The notes: generated by a model not told the origin, from the sequence alone. Shown: positions 1-5,714, counted from the stretch's first letter. The stretch is 5,921 bases of DNA from Syntrophales bacterium (GCA_025454095.1 JALOPC010000112.1:1-5921), one strand, 5' to 3'. Made by a program: numbers and translations.

Positions 1-3
1 ATC

Positions 4-24
4 GGGTCTCGGGTATAGGGTCAG
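4..24 (+). repeat. G-tract heptamer array, upstream of nadC (left end may be cut)
   Basis: Three adjacent 7-bp units are visible: GGGTCTC (4-10), GGGTATA (11-17) and GGGTCAG (18-24). The array may extend left of the window. The same unit family occurs at 5374-5408 and, inverted, at 5449-5486. Bases 4-22 equal 5381-5406 exactly if the seven bases 5394-5400 are removed, so the two loci differ by one unit. The array is non-coding and ends 16 bp before the nadC start. The regularly spaced GGG runs resemble a G-quadruplex motif, but with only three runs plus the later GGGG at 30-33 this is marginal. Function is unknown. Confidence 0.8.
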
Positions 25-27
25 TTG

Positions 28-34
28 AAGGGGA
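28..34 (+). promoter_or_regulatory. nadC ribosome binding site within a small inverted repeat
   Basis: AAGGGGA at 28-34 is a good Shine-Dalgarno match, six bases before the ATG at 41, and it supports that start over the in-frame ATG at 50. It sits between a perfect 5-bp inverted repeat, TTGAA (25-29) and TTCAA (35-39), so the GGGGA core would form the loop of a small hairpin. A 5-bp A/T-rich stem is weak, and I infer no regulation from it alone. Confidence 0.6.
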
Positions 35-40
35 TTCAAG

Positions 41-883
41 ATGCTGGAGATGGAAGCCGTCAGGAAGATCATCCGCCGGGCCCTCGAGGAGGACATCCGG
101 TCGGGGGACGTGACGACGGCCTATGCCCTCACGGGCGGCGAGACGGGGAAGGCCACGGCGCTGGCCAAGGAAGACCTCGTCGTGGCCGGACTGGACGTGT
201 TCCGCGACGTCTTCCGCCTCCGCGACGCGGGCCTCGCGTTCCGGGCGGCGTTGAAGGACGGCGACCGGGTACCCCGGGGGACCGTGCTGGCCGTCGTGCA
301 GGGGTCGCTGGCGAGCATCCTCACGGCCGAACGGGTCGCCCTGAACCTGTTCCAGCGGATGTGCGGGGTGGCCACCCTGACGAGACAGTTCGTCGATGCC
401 GCGGCCGGGACGAAGGCCGAGATCCTCGACACCCGCAAGACCATGCCGGGCCTGCGCATCCTCGACAAGTACGCCGTCCGCGTCGGCGGGGGGCGCAATC
501 ACCGCTACGGGCTCTACGACGGGATCCTGATCAAGGACAACCACATCGAGGCGGCCGGGGGTATCGGGAAGGCGGTCCGACGGGTCCGGGAAAGGGCCCC
601 TCTCCTGGCGAGGATCGAGGTGGAGGCAAGAACCCTCGCCGAGGTCCGGGAGGCCCTGGCGGCAGGCGCGGACGTGATCATGCTCGACAACATGCCCGTC
701 GACGCCATGCGGAAGGCCGTGGCGCTCATCGACGGGAGGGCGCTCGTGGAAGCCTCGGGGAACGTGACGCTCGCGACGGTGAAGGCGATCGCCTCGACGG
801 GGGTCGATTTCATCTCCTCCGGGGCGCTCACCCATTCGGCCCGGGCCTCGGACATATCCCTGAAGGTCAAGAGGAAGCCCTGA
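41..883 (+). CDS. nadC: nicotinate-nucleotide diphosphorylase (carboxylating), quinolinate phosphoribosyltransferase
   Basis: This cytoplasmic enzyme converts quinolinate and PRPP to nicotinate mononucleotide, CO2 and pyrophosphate, the entry to the common part of NAD synthesis after NadB/NadA. The product is 280 residues, a normal full length. Visible family signatures are ERVALN (97-102), DTRKTMPG (130-137), the GGGRNHR loop (149-155), followed by YDGILIKDNHI (159-169), EVE (193-195), MLDN (214-217), EASGNV (237-242) and the ISSGALTHS phosphate-binding end. The Arg, Lys and His residues that bind quinolinate and PRPP in this family are present in these blocks, so it should be active. The first residues form the N-terminal helix and sandwich domain, and the rest forms the barrel domain. 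The ATG at 41 is chosen for its well-spaced Shine-Dalgarno (28-34). birA follows after 3 bp, indicating co-transcription. No nadA or nadB lies in the window. Confidence 0.97.
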   Translation: MLEMEAVRKIIRRALEEDIRSGDVTTAYALTGGETGKATALAKEDLVVAGLDVFRDVFRLRDAGLAFRAALKDGDRVPRGTVLAVVQGSLASILTAERVALNLFQRMCGVATLTRQFVDAAAGTKAEILDTRKTMPGLRILDKYAVRVGGGRNHRYGLYDGILIKDNHIEAAGGIGKAVRRVRERAPLLARIEVEARTLAEVREALAAGADVIMLDNMPVDAMRKAVALIDGRALVEASGNVTLATVKAIASTGVDFISSGALTHSARASDISLKVKRKP

Positions 884-886
884 CCG

Positions 887-1675
887 ATGGACGTCAACAT
901 CGAAGAGCTCAGACGCTTTTTCCTTACGAAGACCATCGGCCGGAGGATCGAGTTCCACGAGGAAATCGGGTCGACGAACAGCGAGGCCCTGCGCCTCGCC
1001 CTCGAAGGGACGCCCGAAGGGACCGTGATCATCGCCGACGCGCAGTCCGACGGCCGGGGGCGGCTCGATCGCGTCTGGGAGTCGCCGCCGTCGAGGAATC
1101 TCTACTTCTCCGTCGTCCTGCGGCCCGGCATTGCCGCCGTATCGGCGTCGCTCGTCCCGCTGATGACCGGCGTGGCCGTCGCGGACGTCGTGTCGCAGTA
1201 CTGCCCGGGGCGCGTGAGGCTCAAGTGGCCCAACGATGTCCTCGTCGACGGGCGGAAGATCTGCGGGATGCTCACGGAGATGAGGACCCGGGGTGACCGC
1301 GTGGCCTTCATCATCGTCGGGATCGGCGTAAACGTCAACATGGCTCGACTCGATTTCCCGCGGGAGCTCCGCGAAACGGCCACGTCCCTGCAGATCGAGA
1401 CGGCCTGCGAGCTCGACCGGTTCGACGTTGCCGCGCGGCTCTTCGAAGCCCTGGAACGCGGGTACCGCATCTTCCTGGGCGGGGGGGAGGCGGCGATCCG
1501 GGAGACCTGGCTGCGGTATGCCGACATCGTCGGCAAACGCGTCGAGGTCGTGTTCGGGAAGGCCGTGCAGCGGGGAATCGTAACGGGCCTCGACGCGAGC
1601 GGGGCCCTCCTCCTCGAGGGGGAGGCCGGCGTGCAGCAGGTGCTCGCCGGGGATGTCTATATCGAGAGGTTGTGA
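887..1675 (+). CDS. birA: biotin--[acetyl-CoA-carboxylase] ligase, monofunctional (no DNA-binding domain)
   Basis: This enzyme activates biotin with ATP to biotinyl-5'-AMP and transfers it to the acceptor lysine of biotin carboxyl carrier domains, in the cytoplasm. The 262 residues contain the catalytic BPL/LplA fold and C-terminal domain: GSTN (28-31), GRGRLDRVW (56-64, the adenylate-binding loop), KWPNDV (113-118, with the family's catalytic lysine at 113), GRKICGML and GIGVNVN, then an SH3-like end from about residue 215. There is no N-terminal winged helix, so unlike E. coli BirA it should not repress biotin genes (group I ligase, inferred from length). The loop reads GRGRLDR where E. coli has GRGRRGR, so two loop positions differ while the flanking arginines are kept. 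AGAGGA at 870-875 is a plausible but distant Shine-Dalgarno. It lies 3 bp after nadC and 2 bp before coaX. A birA-coaX pairing is a familiar arrangement in bacteria. Confidence 0.96.
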   Translation: MDVNIEELRRFFLTKTIGRRIEFHEEIGSTNSEALRLALEGTPEGTVIIADAQSDGRGRLDRVWESPPSRNLYFSVVLRPGIAAVSASLVPLMTGVAVADVVSQYCPGRVRLKWPNDVLVDGRKICGMLTEMRTRGDRVAFIIVGIGVNVNMARLDFPRELRETATSLQIETACELDRFDVAARLFEALERGYRIFLGGGEAAIRETWLRYADIVGKRVEVVFGKAVQRGIVTGLDASGALLLEGEAGVQQVLAGDVYIERL

Positions 1676-1677
1676 AC

Positions 1678-2448
1678 ATGCTCCTGGCAATCGATGTGGG
1701 AAACAGCAACACCGTCCTGGGTCTCTACGACGGCGACCAGCTCATCTACGACTGGCGGATCCGTACCGTCGCGAATCACACCGTCGACGAGTACGGCATG
1801 CTGATCGTGAACCTGTACAAGACGGTCAAGTCGAAATCTCAACCCGTCACCCTCACAGGCATCATCATCTCCTGTGTCGTGCCTCCCATGCTCAACATCC
1901 TCGAGCCCCTCTGCAAGAAGTACTTCAACCTCAAGCCCCTCATCGTGGAACCGGGGGTCAAGACGGGCATGCCCATCTTCTACGACAACCCCAAGGAGGT
2001 CGGCGCCGACCGGATCGTAAACGCCGTGGCCGCCTACGAGAAACACCACTCGGAACTGATCGTCGTGGACTTCGGCACCGCGACGACCTTCGATTACGTC
2101 TCGAAGAAGGGCGAGTACATGGGGGGCTGCATCACGCCCGGGATTGCCATCTCCAGCGACGCGCTCTTCGACAAAGCCTCCAAGCTGCCGCGCGTCGAAC
2201 TCAAGAGGCCCAGGACCATCATCGCCAAGGACACCGTCAGCAGCATGCAGGCGGGGATCATGTTCGGGTATGCGGGCCTCGTCGACGGGATCGTCGACCG
2301 GATGAAAGCCGAAACCCGCACGAACCCGAAGGTCGTCGCCACGGGGGGGCTTGCGAAGATCATCGCGCCCGAGACCCGGAGCATCGACGTGGTCGACGAG
2401 TTCCTGACCCTCGACGGGCTTCGCATCATCTTCGAGAGGAACCGGTAG
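1678..2448 (+). CDS. coaX: type III pantothenate kinase
   Basis: This enzyme phosphorylates pantothenate to 4'-phosphopantothenate, the first step of CoA synthesis from vitamin B5. It belongs to the ASKHA (acetate kinase/Hsp70/actin) fold, needs a monovalent cation, and resists CoA feedback as known for the family. The 256 residues are typical length. Visible motifs are the phosphate-binding DVGNSNT (6-12), [12 protein letters not shown] with GADR at 109-112, the second phosphate loop DFGTATTFD (131-139), GGCITPGI with TPG at 153-155, and ATGGLA near residue 221. All expected signatures are intact. A GTG at 1672 overlapping the birA stop would add two residues. I prefer the ATG at 1678 because GAGAGG (1664-1669) is eight bases upstream of it but only two bases from the GTG. 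Older annotations call this family Baf (Bvg accessory factor). It is the third gene of the nadC-birA-coaX cofactor run. Confidence 0.96.
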   Translation: MLLAIDVGNSNTVLGLYDGDQLIYDWRIRTVANHTVDEYGMLIVNLYKTVKSKSQPVTLTGIIISCVVPPMLNILEPLCKKYFNLKPLIVEPGVKTGMPIFYDNPKEVGADRIVNAVAAYEKHHSELIVVDFGTATTFDYVSKKGEYMGGCITPGIAISSDALFDKASKLPRVELKRPRTIIAKDTVSSMQAGIMFGYAGLVDGIVDRMKAETRTNPKVVATGGLAKIIAPETRSIDVVDEFLTLDGLRIIFERNR

Positions 2449-2507
2449 TCTTGCCCGTCCCGTGCGGCGGGAGTCGGCCCGCCAGCCGGAAAATCGCGGT
2501 GTATCCC
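2449..2507 (+). other. coaX-kinase intergenic gap with overlapping hairpin arms
   Basis: This 59-bp non-coding gap holds two short perfect inverted repeats that share bases. TCCCG (2458-2462) pairs with CGGGA (2468-2472) around a 5-nt loop, and GGCGGG (2466-2471) pairs with CCCGCC (2478-2483) around a 6-nt loop. The two stems cannot form together. No T-run follows either, so neither looks like an intrinsic terminator. There is no clear promoter and no good Shine-Dalgarno next to the kinase ATG. Transcription from the cofactor operon may continue into the kinase. Confidence 0.4.
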
Positions 2508-4745
2508 ATGGCCTTCGAGAATCTGACCAAGAAACAGCTCCTCCAGAAGATGGAATCCCTTCGCCTCGAGGTGGTGGAGTACGAGAAACAGGAGAGCGAG
2601 AAGCTCTACGAGGAGAAGCTCTACCGCTCGCTGGCCGTCACCGCCGAGGCGGGCGTCTACATCATCAAGGACGGGGTGTTCCGCTTCGTCAACCAGTTCA
2701 CGGCGTCGCGGCTGGGCTGCCGCCCGTCGGAGCTGATCGGGAAACGGGCCGTCGACTTCATCCATCCCGACGACCGCGAGGCGGTCGCGAGGAAAGCCGC
2801 CGACATGCTCCGGGGCAAGCGCGCGCTTCCCTACGAGTTCCGGACCGTCGGGAAAGACGGGCGCATTCACTGGATCCTCGAGTCCGTCACCCCCATCGAC
2901 TTCGGCGCGGGCCGCGCCGTGCTCGGGCAGTCGATGGACATCACCCGGCAGGTCGAGGCGCGGGAGCGCCTCGCCCGGCTCGAGGCCCTCGAGGCGTCGA
3001 TCCTCGAGTCGATCCCCCATGCCGTCATCGGGCTGAAAAACCGGCAGATCATCTTCGCCAACGACGGCGTCGAGAAGGTCTTCGGATGGAAGCGCGACGA
3101 GGTCATCGGCCGGAGCACCCGGATCTTCTACCGTTCGAAAAAGGAGTGGGCCGTCGGGGCGGACAATCTCTACCGGTCCCTGGAGACGCAGCGGACCTTC
3201 ACCGCCGAGGTGCTGCGAAAGAAAAAGGACGGCGCGCCGATCGTCTGCCGCCTCACGGCGTCACGCATCGGCGACGCGCTCGTCGACAAGCAGGTGGTCA
3301 TCACCTACGAGGACATCACGGACCAGAAAGCGGCCGAGGAGGTCTACATGACCATGGCCGAGAACTCCCAGGTCGGGGTGTACGTGGTGCACGGCGGAGC
3401 GTTTCTGTACATCAACTCCATCGGGGCTGCCTACGCCGGCTACCGCGTCGACGAGCTGATCGGCGCGAACTCCCTGATGCTGGTTCACCCCGATGACCGG
3501 GCCCTGGTCTCCAAGAGGGCCATGGCGATGCTGCGGGGCAGGGGACGCACCCCCAGCGTGTTCCGGATCCTCACGAAGGACGGCCAGGTGCGGTGGATCA
3601 TGGAGACGGTGACGCCGATCCGCTTCCAGGGGAAAAAGGCCATCCTCGGCAACTCCATGGACATCACGGAGCAGAAGGAGGCCCAGAGCAAGCTGGCCGA
3701 GCTGGAAACCCTCGAGGCCTCGATCCTCGAATCGATCCCGCATGCCGTGATCGGGCTGCGGGACCGGAAGATCTTCTTCGCCAACGACGGCGTCGAGAAG
3801 GTCTTCGGCTGGAAGCCGAAGGAGATGATCGGCCGGGGGAAACAGCGACTGTTCCGCTCCGGGCCGGAATTCGAGGTGATCGCCAAGCTGCTGTACTCCT
3901 CGCTGGAGCGGCGGCGCACGTTTGCCGTCGAGTACCCCTGCCGGAAGAAGGACGGCACCGAGGTCCAGTGCATGATCAGCGCGGCGCGCATCGGGGAGAA
4001 GCTGGAGCACGAAAGCATCGTGATCACCTTCGAAAACATCACGTACCGCAAGCAGTTCGAGAAGGAACTCGAGCTCTCCCGGGGACGGCTGCGCGATCTC
4101 TCCATGCACCTGCAGACGGTCCGGGAAAAGGAACGGACGCGCATCGCCCGGGAACTCCACGACGAGCTGGGCCAGCTGCTGACGGCGCTCAACACCGGCG
4201 TCATCCTGCTGCGCAAGAAGATTCCGCCCGACCAGGAGCATCTCCAGGAGCGGACCAAGTCGATGAAGGAACTCATCGACATGACCATGCAGACTGTCAA
4301 GCGGATCTACATGGACCTGAGGCCCGGCATGCTCGACCACCTGGGGCTGCCCGTCTCGATGGAGTGGCAGTGCCAGGAGTTCCAGAAACGCACGGGCATC
4401 CACTGCTCCGTCAGCGTGGACCCCGAGGACATGGAGCCCAACAAGGATGCCTCCATCACCGTGTTCCGCATCCTCCAGGAGACGCTGACGAACGTGGCCA
4501 AGCACTCGAAGGCGACCCGGGTGCAGGTGAGTCTCCGGGGGCTGGAGGACGATCTGGAACTCGTGGTGGCGGACAACGGCAGGGGCATCCGAAACGAGGA
4601 GCTGCAGAAACCGAAGTCCTTCGGCCTGCTGGGGATCCGGGAGCGCGTGGATTTTCGCGGCGGCGAAGTGCACATCACCGGCCGGAAGGGGAAGGGGACG
4701 ACGGTGACGGTGCGCCTGCCCGCGTGGAGAGGAGGCGAGGCATGA
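2508..4745 (+). CDS. soluble sensor histidine kinase with four PAS domains (HisKA_3, NarL/DegS type)
   Basis: This is a cytoplasmic two-component sensor of 745 residues. No hydrophobic membrane span or signal peptide is visible. In order: a charged, coiled-coil-like N-terminus (1-38), PAS1 (about 39-146), PAS2 (158-271), PAS3 (280-387), PAS4 (399-512), the dimerization/phosphoacceptor domain with ELHDELGQ (predicted phospho-His551), the LRPGMLDHLGL X-box, then the ATPase with N-box Asn662, DNGRGI (689-694), GLLG (706-709) and a final GKGTTV (from about 730). All catalytic motifs look intact. PAS1-PAS2 and PAS3-PAS4 are a tandem duplication with a 241-residue period and no gaps. PAS1/PAS3 have HPDDR and KDG signatures; PAS2/PAS4 share ASILESIPHAVIGL. 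The ligand or signal is unknown. The ATG at 2508 lacks a good Shine-Dalgarno; GTG at 2499 is an alternative. The open frame reaches further left, but that part overlaps coaX out of frame. The stop overlaps the regulator start (ATGA), so the regulator is the likely partner. Confidence 0.94.
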   Translation: MAFENLTKKQLLQKMESLRLEVVEYEKQESEKLYEEKLYRSLAVTAEAGVYIIKDGVFRFVNQFTASRLGCRPSELIGKRAVDFIHPDDREAVARKAADMLRGKRALPYEFRTVGKDGRIHWILESVTPIDFGAGRAVLGQSMDITRQVEARERLARLEALEASILESIPHAVIGLKNRQIIFANDGVEKVFGWKRDEVIGRSTRIFYRSKKEWAVGADNLYRSLETQRTFTAEVLRKKKDGAPIVCRLTASRIGDALVDKQVVITYEDITDQKAAEEVYMTMAENSQVGVYVVHGGAFLYINSIGAAYAGYRVDELIGANSLMLVHPDDRALVSKRAMAMLRGRGRTPSVFRILTKDGQVRWIMETVTPIRFQGKKAILGNSMDITEQKEAQSKLAELETLEASILESIPHAVIGLRDRKIFFANDGVEKVFGWKPKEMIGRGKQRLFRSGPEFEVIAKLLYSSLERRRTFAVEYPCRKKDGTEVQCMISAARIGEKLEHESIVITFENITYRKQFEKELELSRGRLRDLSMHLQTVREKERTRIARELHDELGQLLTALNTGVILLRKKIPPDQEHLQERTKSMKELIDMTMQTVKRIYMDLRPGMLDHLGLPVSMEWQCQEFQKRTGIHCSVSVDPEDMEPNKDASITVFRILQETLTNVAKHSKATRVQVSLRGLEDDLELVVADNGRGIRNEELQKPKSFGLLGIRERVDFRGGEVHITGRKGKGTTVTVRLPAWRGGEA
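2619..4064 (+). repeat. tandem duplication of a PAS pair inside the kinase gene (2 x 723 bp)
   Basis: Copy 1 spans about 2619-3341 (kinase residues 38-278) and copy 2 about 3342-4064 (residues 279-519). The copies align without any insertion or deletion at 723 bp spacing, judged from several anchors (GVY, HPDD, MDIT, ILESIPH, DGVEKVFGW, RIG). My hand count gives about half of residues identical overall (roughly 122 of 241), but 37 of 45 in the segment starting at Leu158/Leu399. Bases 3052-3085 and 3775-3808 are identical over 34 bp. The exact edges are uncertain to a few codons. Confidence 0.85.
4730..4735 (+). promoter_or_regulatory. ribosome binding site of the response regulator, inside the kinase gene
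   Basis: AGGAGG at 4730-4735, extended upstream as AGAGGAGG from 4728, is a near-perfect Shine-Dalgarno six bases before the ATG at 4742. It lies within the last codons of the kinase and supports both the regulator start and translational coupling through the ATGA overlap. Confidence 0.8.
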
Positions 4746-5374
4746 TCAAGATTCTCATCGCCGATGACCACCCCATCGTGAGGCAGGGGTTCAAGCAGGT
4801 CCTCTCGGAAACGGCGGACCTCGTGGTGGCCGACGAAGCGGGAAACGGCCAGGAGGTCCTCGGCCTGGTCGCCCGCAAGGAATACGACGTGATCCTGCTG
4901 GACATCTCCATGCCGGGCAAGAACGGGCTCGAGGTGCTCAAGGAGTTGAGGATCACGAACCCGAAGATCCCTGTCCTGATCCTGAGCATCTACCCCGAGG
5001 AGCAGTACGCCATCCGCGCCCTCAAGGCCGGGGCCTCGGGCTATCTGACGAAGGCCAGCGCCCCCGAGGAACTCATCTCGGCCATCCGCAAGGTTTCGCG
5101 GGGCGGGAAGTACATCAGCTCGTCCCTGGCGGAGAAGCTGGCCTACGAGCTCGACGGCGACGCGGAGAAGGCCCCCCATGAAACGCTCTCCGACCGGGAA
5201 TACCAGATTCTCCTCATGATCGCCTCCGGGAAGACCGTCTCCGACATCGCCGAGGAGATGTGTCTCAGCGTCAAGACGGTGAGCACCTACCGCTCGCGGA
5301 TTTTGGACAAGATGAAGTTGAAGAACAACGCGGAGCTCACGACTTACGCCATACGAAACAAGCTGGTGGAATAG
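4742..5374 (+). CDS. NarL/FixJ-family response regulator (REC-LuxR HTH)
   Basis: This phosphorylation-controlled transcription factor of 210 residues is the usual length for the family. The receiver domain (about 1-120) has the acidic pair Asp8-Asp9, phosphoacceptor Asp54 in LLDISMPG, the switch Ser82, Tyr101 and conserved Lys104, so it should accept phosphate and Mg2+. A linker (about 121-145) leads to a LuxR-type DNA-binding domain: LSDREYQILLMIASGKTVSDIA from 149, then the recognition helix region SVKTVSTYRSRILDKM (176-191). It overlaps the kinase by 4 bp, so the two are almost certainly a cognate pair. Regulated genes cannot be identified; an imperfect inverted-repeat operator near a target promoter would be expected for the family. 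The TAG stop is part of the heptamer array that begins here. Related names such as GacA/UvrY, DegU or NarL cannot be assigned on sequence alone. Confidence 0.96.
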   Translation: MIKILIADDHPIVRQGFKQVLSETADLVVADEAGNGQEVLGLVARKEYDVILLDISMPGKNGLEVLKELRITNPKIPVLILSIYPEEQYAIRALKAGASGYLTKASAPEELISAIRKVSRGGKYISSSLAEKLAYELDGDAEKAPHETLSDREYQILLMIASGKTVSDIAEEMCLSVKTVSTYRSRILDKMKLKNNAELTTYAIRNKLVE

Positions 5375-5408
5375 GGTCTAGGGTCTCGGGTATGGGGTAT
5401 AGGGTCTG
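5374..5408 (+). repeat. G-tract heptamer array after the response regulator (forward)
   Basis: Five contiguous 7-bp units are present: GGGTCTA, GGGTCTC, GGGTATG, GGGTATA and GGGTCTG. A further GGGTCGA follows at 5411-5417 after a 2-bp interruption. The first G is the third base of the regulator's TAG stop codon. The spacing of GGG runs by 3-4 bases satisfies the usual G3N1-7 quadruplex pattern on this strand. The array has the same orientation as the one at 4-24. Confidence 0.88.
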
Positions 5409-5448
5409 AAGGGTCGAAGAATTTTTCATAGATAGAATCTCATTCCAT
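5409..5448 (+). other. AT-richer spacer between opposing heptamer arrays
   Basis: This 40-bp stretch separates the two arrays and would form the loop if they paired. It is clearly richer in A/T than the rest of the window and includes a T5 run (5422-5426). TAGAAT at 5433-5438 resembles a -10 box, but I find no matching -35 box at suitable spacing, so a ferredoxin promoter here is only a possibility. No open reading frame of note lies here. Confidence 0.4.
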
Positions 5449-5486
5449 CCCGATACCCTGGACCCGATACCCGATACCCCGTCCCC
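5449..5486 (-). repeat. heptamer array before the ferredoxin (inverted orientation)
   Basis: On the + strand the units read CCCGATA (5449-5455), CCCTGGA, CCCGATA, CCCGATA (5470-5476), CCCCGTC, then CCC. On the - strand these are GGGTATC-type heptamers, the same family as at 4-24 and 5374-5408. Facing the forward array across a 40-bp spacer, it gives an imperfect inverted repeat in which about 25 of 35 positions pair in the straight register by hand count. The array ends directly against the ferredoxin Shine-Dalgarno. No T-run follows, so it is not a standard intrinsic terminator. Confidence 0.87.
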
Positions 5487-5491
5487 AAGGA
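5487..5491 (+). promoter_or_regulatory. ferredoxin ribosome binding site
   Basis: AAGGA sits five bases before the GTG at 5497 and decides this non-ATG start. It directly abuts the inverted heptamer array (5449-5486), so any hairpin formed by the two arrays would end at its edge. Confidence 0.65.
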
Positions 5492-5496
5492 ACCCC

Positions 5497-5685
5497 GTGC
5501 GCATCGTCATCAACAAACAGGCCTGCATCGGCTGCGAGCTCTGCGTGAACACCTGCCCGGAGGTCTTCCTGGAGTGGGGCCTGCACATGCGGGCGGCCTT
5601 CGAGGTCAAGGAGCCGGAACGGTATCAGGCCCTCGTCCGGAAAGCCGTCGAGGATTGCCCCGCCCGGGCGATCTCCGTCACGTGA
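5497..5685 (+). CDS. small [4Fe-4S] ferredoxin, single-cluster type
   Basis: This is a cytoplasmic electron carrier of 62 residues. Cluster ligands are predicted to be Cys10, Cys13 and Cys16 in CIGCELC, plus Cys54 in DCP. Cys20 (TCP) is an extra cysteine at the position that would serve a second cluster in two-cluster ferredoxins. The central region has no second CxxCxxC motif, so only one cluster is expected, as in Desulfovibrio gigas and Thermotoga ferredoxins. The length and the PEVF segment after Cys20 fit that group. The start is GTG at 5497, supported by AAGGA (5487-5491) with a 5-nt spacer. Codon use resembles the neighbours. The gene lies 122 bp after the regulator, beyond the heptamer arrays, and 29 bp before the glycosyltransferase start, with which it may be co-transcribed. 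The redox partner is not apparent from the context. Confidence 0.94.
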   Translation: MRIVINKQACIGCELCVNTCPEVFLEWGLHMRAAFEVKEPERYQALVRKAVEDCPARAISVT

Positions 5686-5714
5686 AACGGGTTCAGCGCG
5701 ACAGGCCCGAGAGA

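Noticed and set aside
25..1296. Long open frame overlapping nadC and birA on the same strand
   Set aside because: Its product is a low-complexity Arg/Gly/Pro-rich sequence typical of an out-of-frame reading of GC-rich genes, and it overlaps two well-supported enzymes.
1653..2507. Upstream extension of the kinase frame
   Set aside because: The open frame continues left, but this portion overlaps coaX in another frame, has no family resemblance and is Arg/His-rich. The kinase starts near 2508.
3261..4673. 470-codon open frame on the - strand within the kinase
   Set aside because: It is a reverse-strand shadow of a GC-rich gene, with no recognisable domain and a His/Asp/Leu-rich composition.
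3593..4741. N-terminal extension of the response regulator
   Set aside because: The frame is open but the translation is Arg/Gly/Pro-rich shadow of the kinase. A strong Shine-Dalgarno and the receiver-domain start place initiation at 4742.
4..5408. Composite mobile element bounded by the direct heptamer arrays
   Set aside because: The enclosed genes are core metabolism and a two-component pair. There is no transposase, integrase or target-site duplication, and a third array in inverted orientation fits a dispersed intergenic repeat better.
5433..5438. Sigma-70 promoter for the ferredoxin
   Set aside because: TAGAAT resembles a -10 box, but no -35-like hexamer is present 16-18 bp upstream, so it is not called as a feature.
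5374..5486. CRISPR array
   Set aside because: The units are 7 bp and contiguous, with no unique spacers of 25-40 bp and no cas genes nearby.
5374..5486. Standard intrinsic terminator
   Set aside because: The arms can pair, but the stem is long and imperfect, the loop is about 40 nt, and there is no T-run after the 3' arm.
5337..5609. 90-codon - strand open frame across the heptamer arrays
   Set aside because: Its protein shows repetitive Ile-Pro/Gly-Ser patterns that come from translating the 7-bp repeats. It overlaps the ferredoxin and the regulator end and has no domain.
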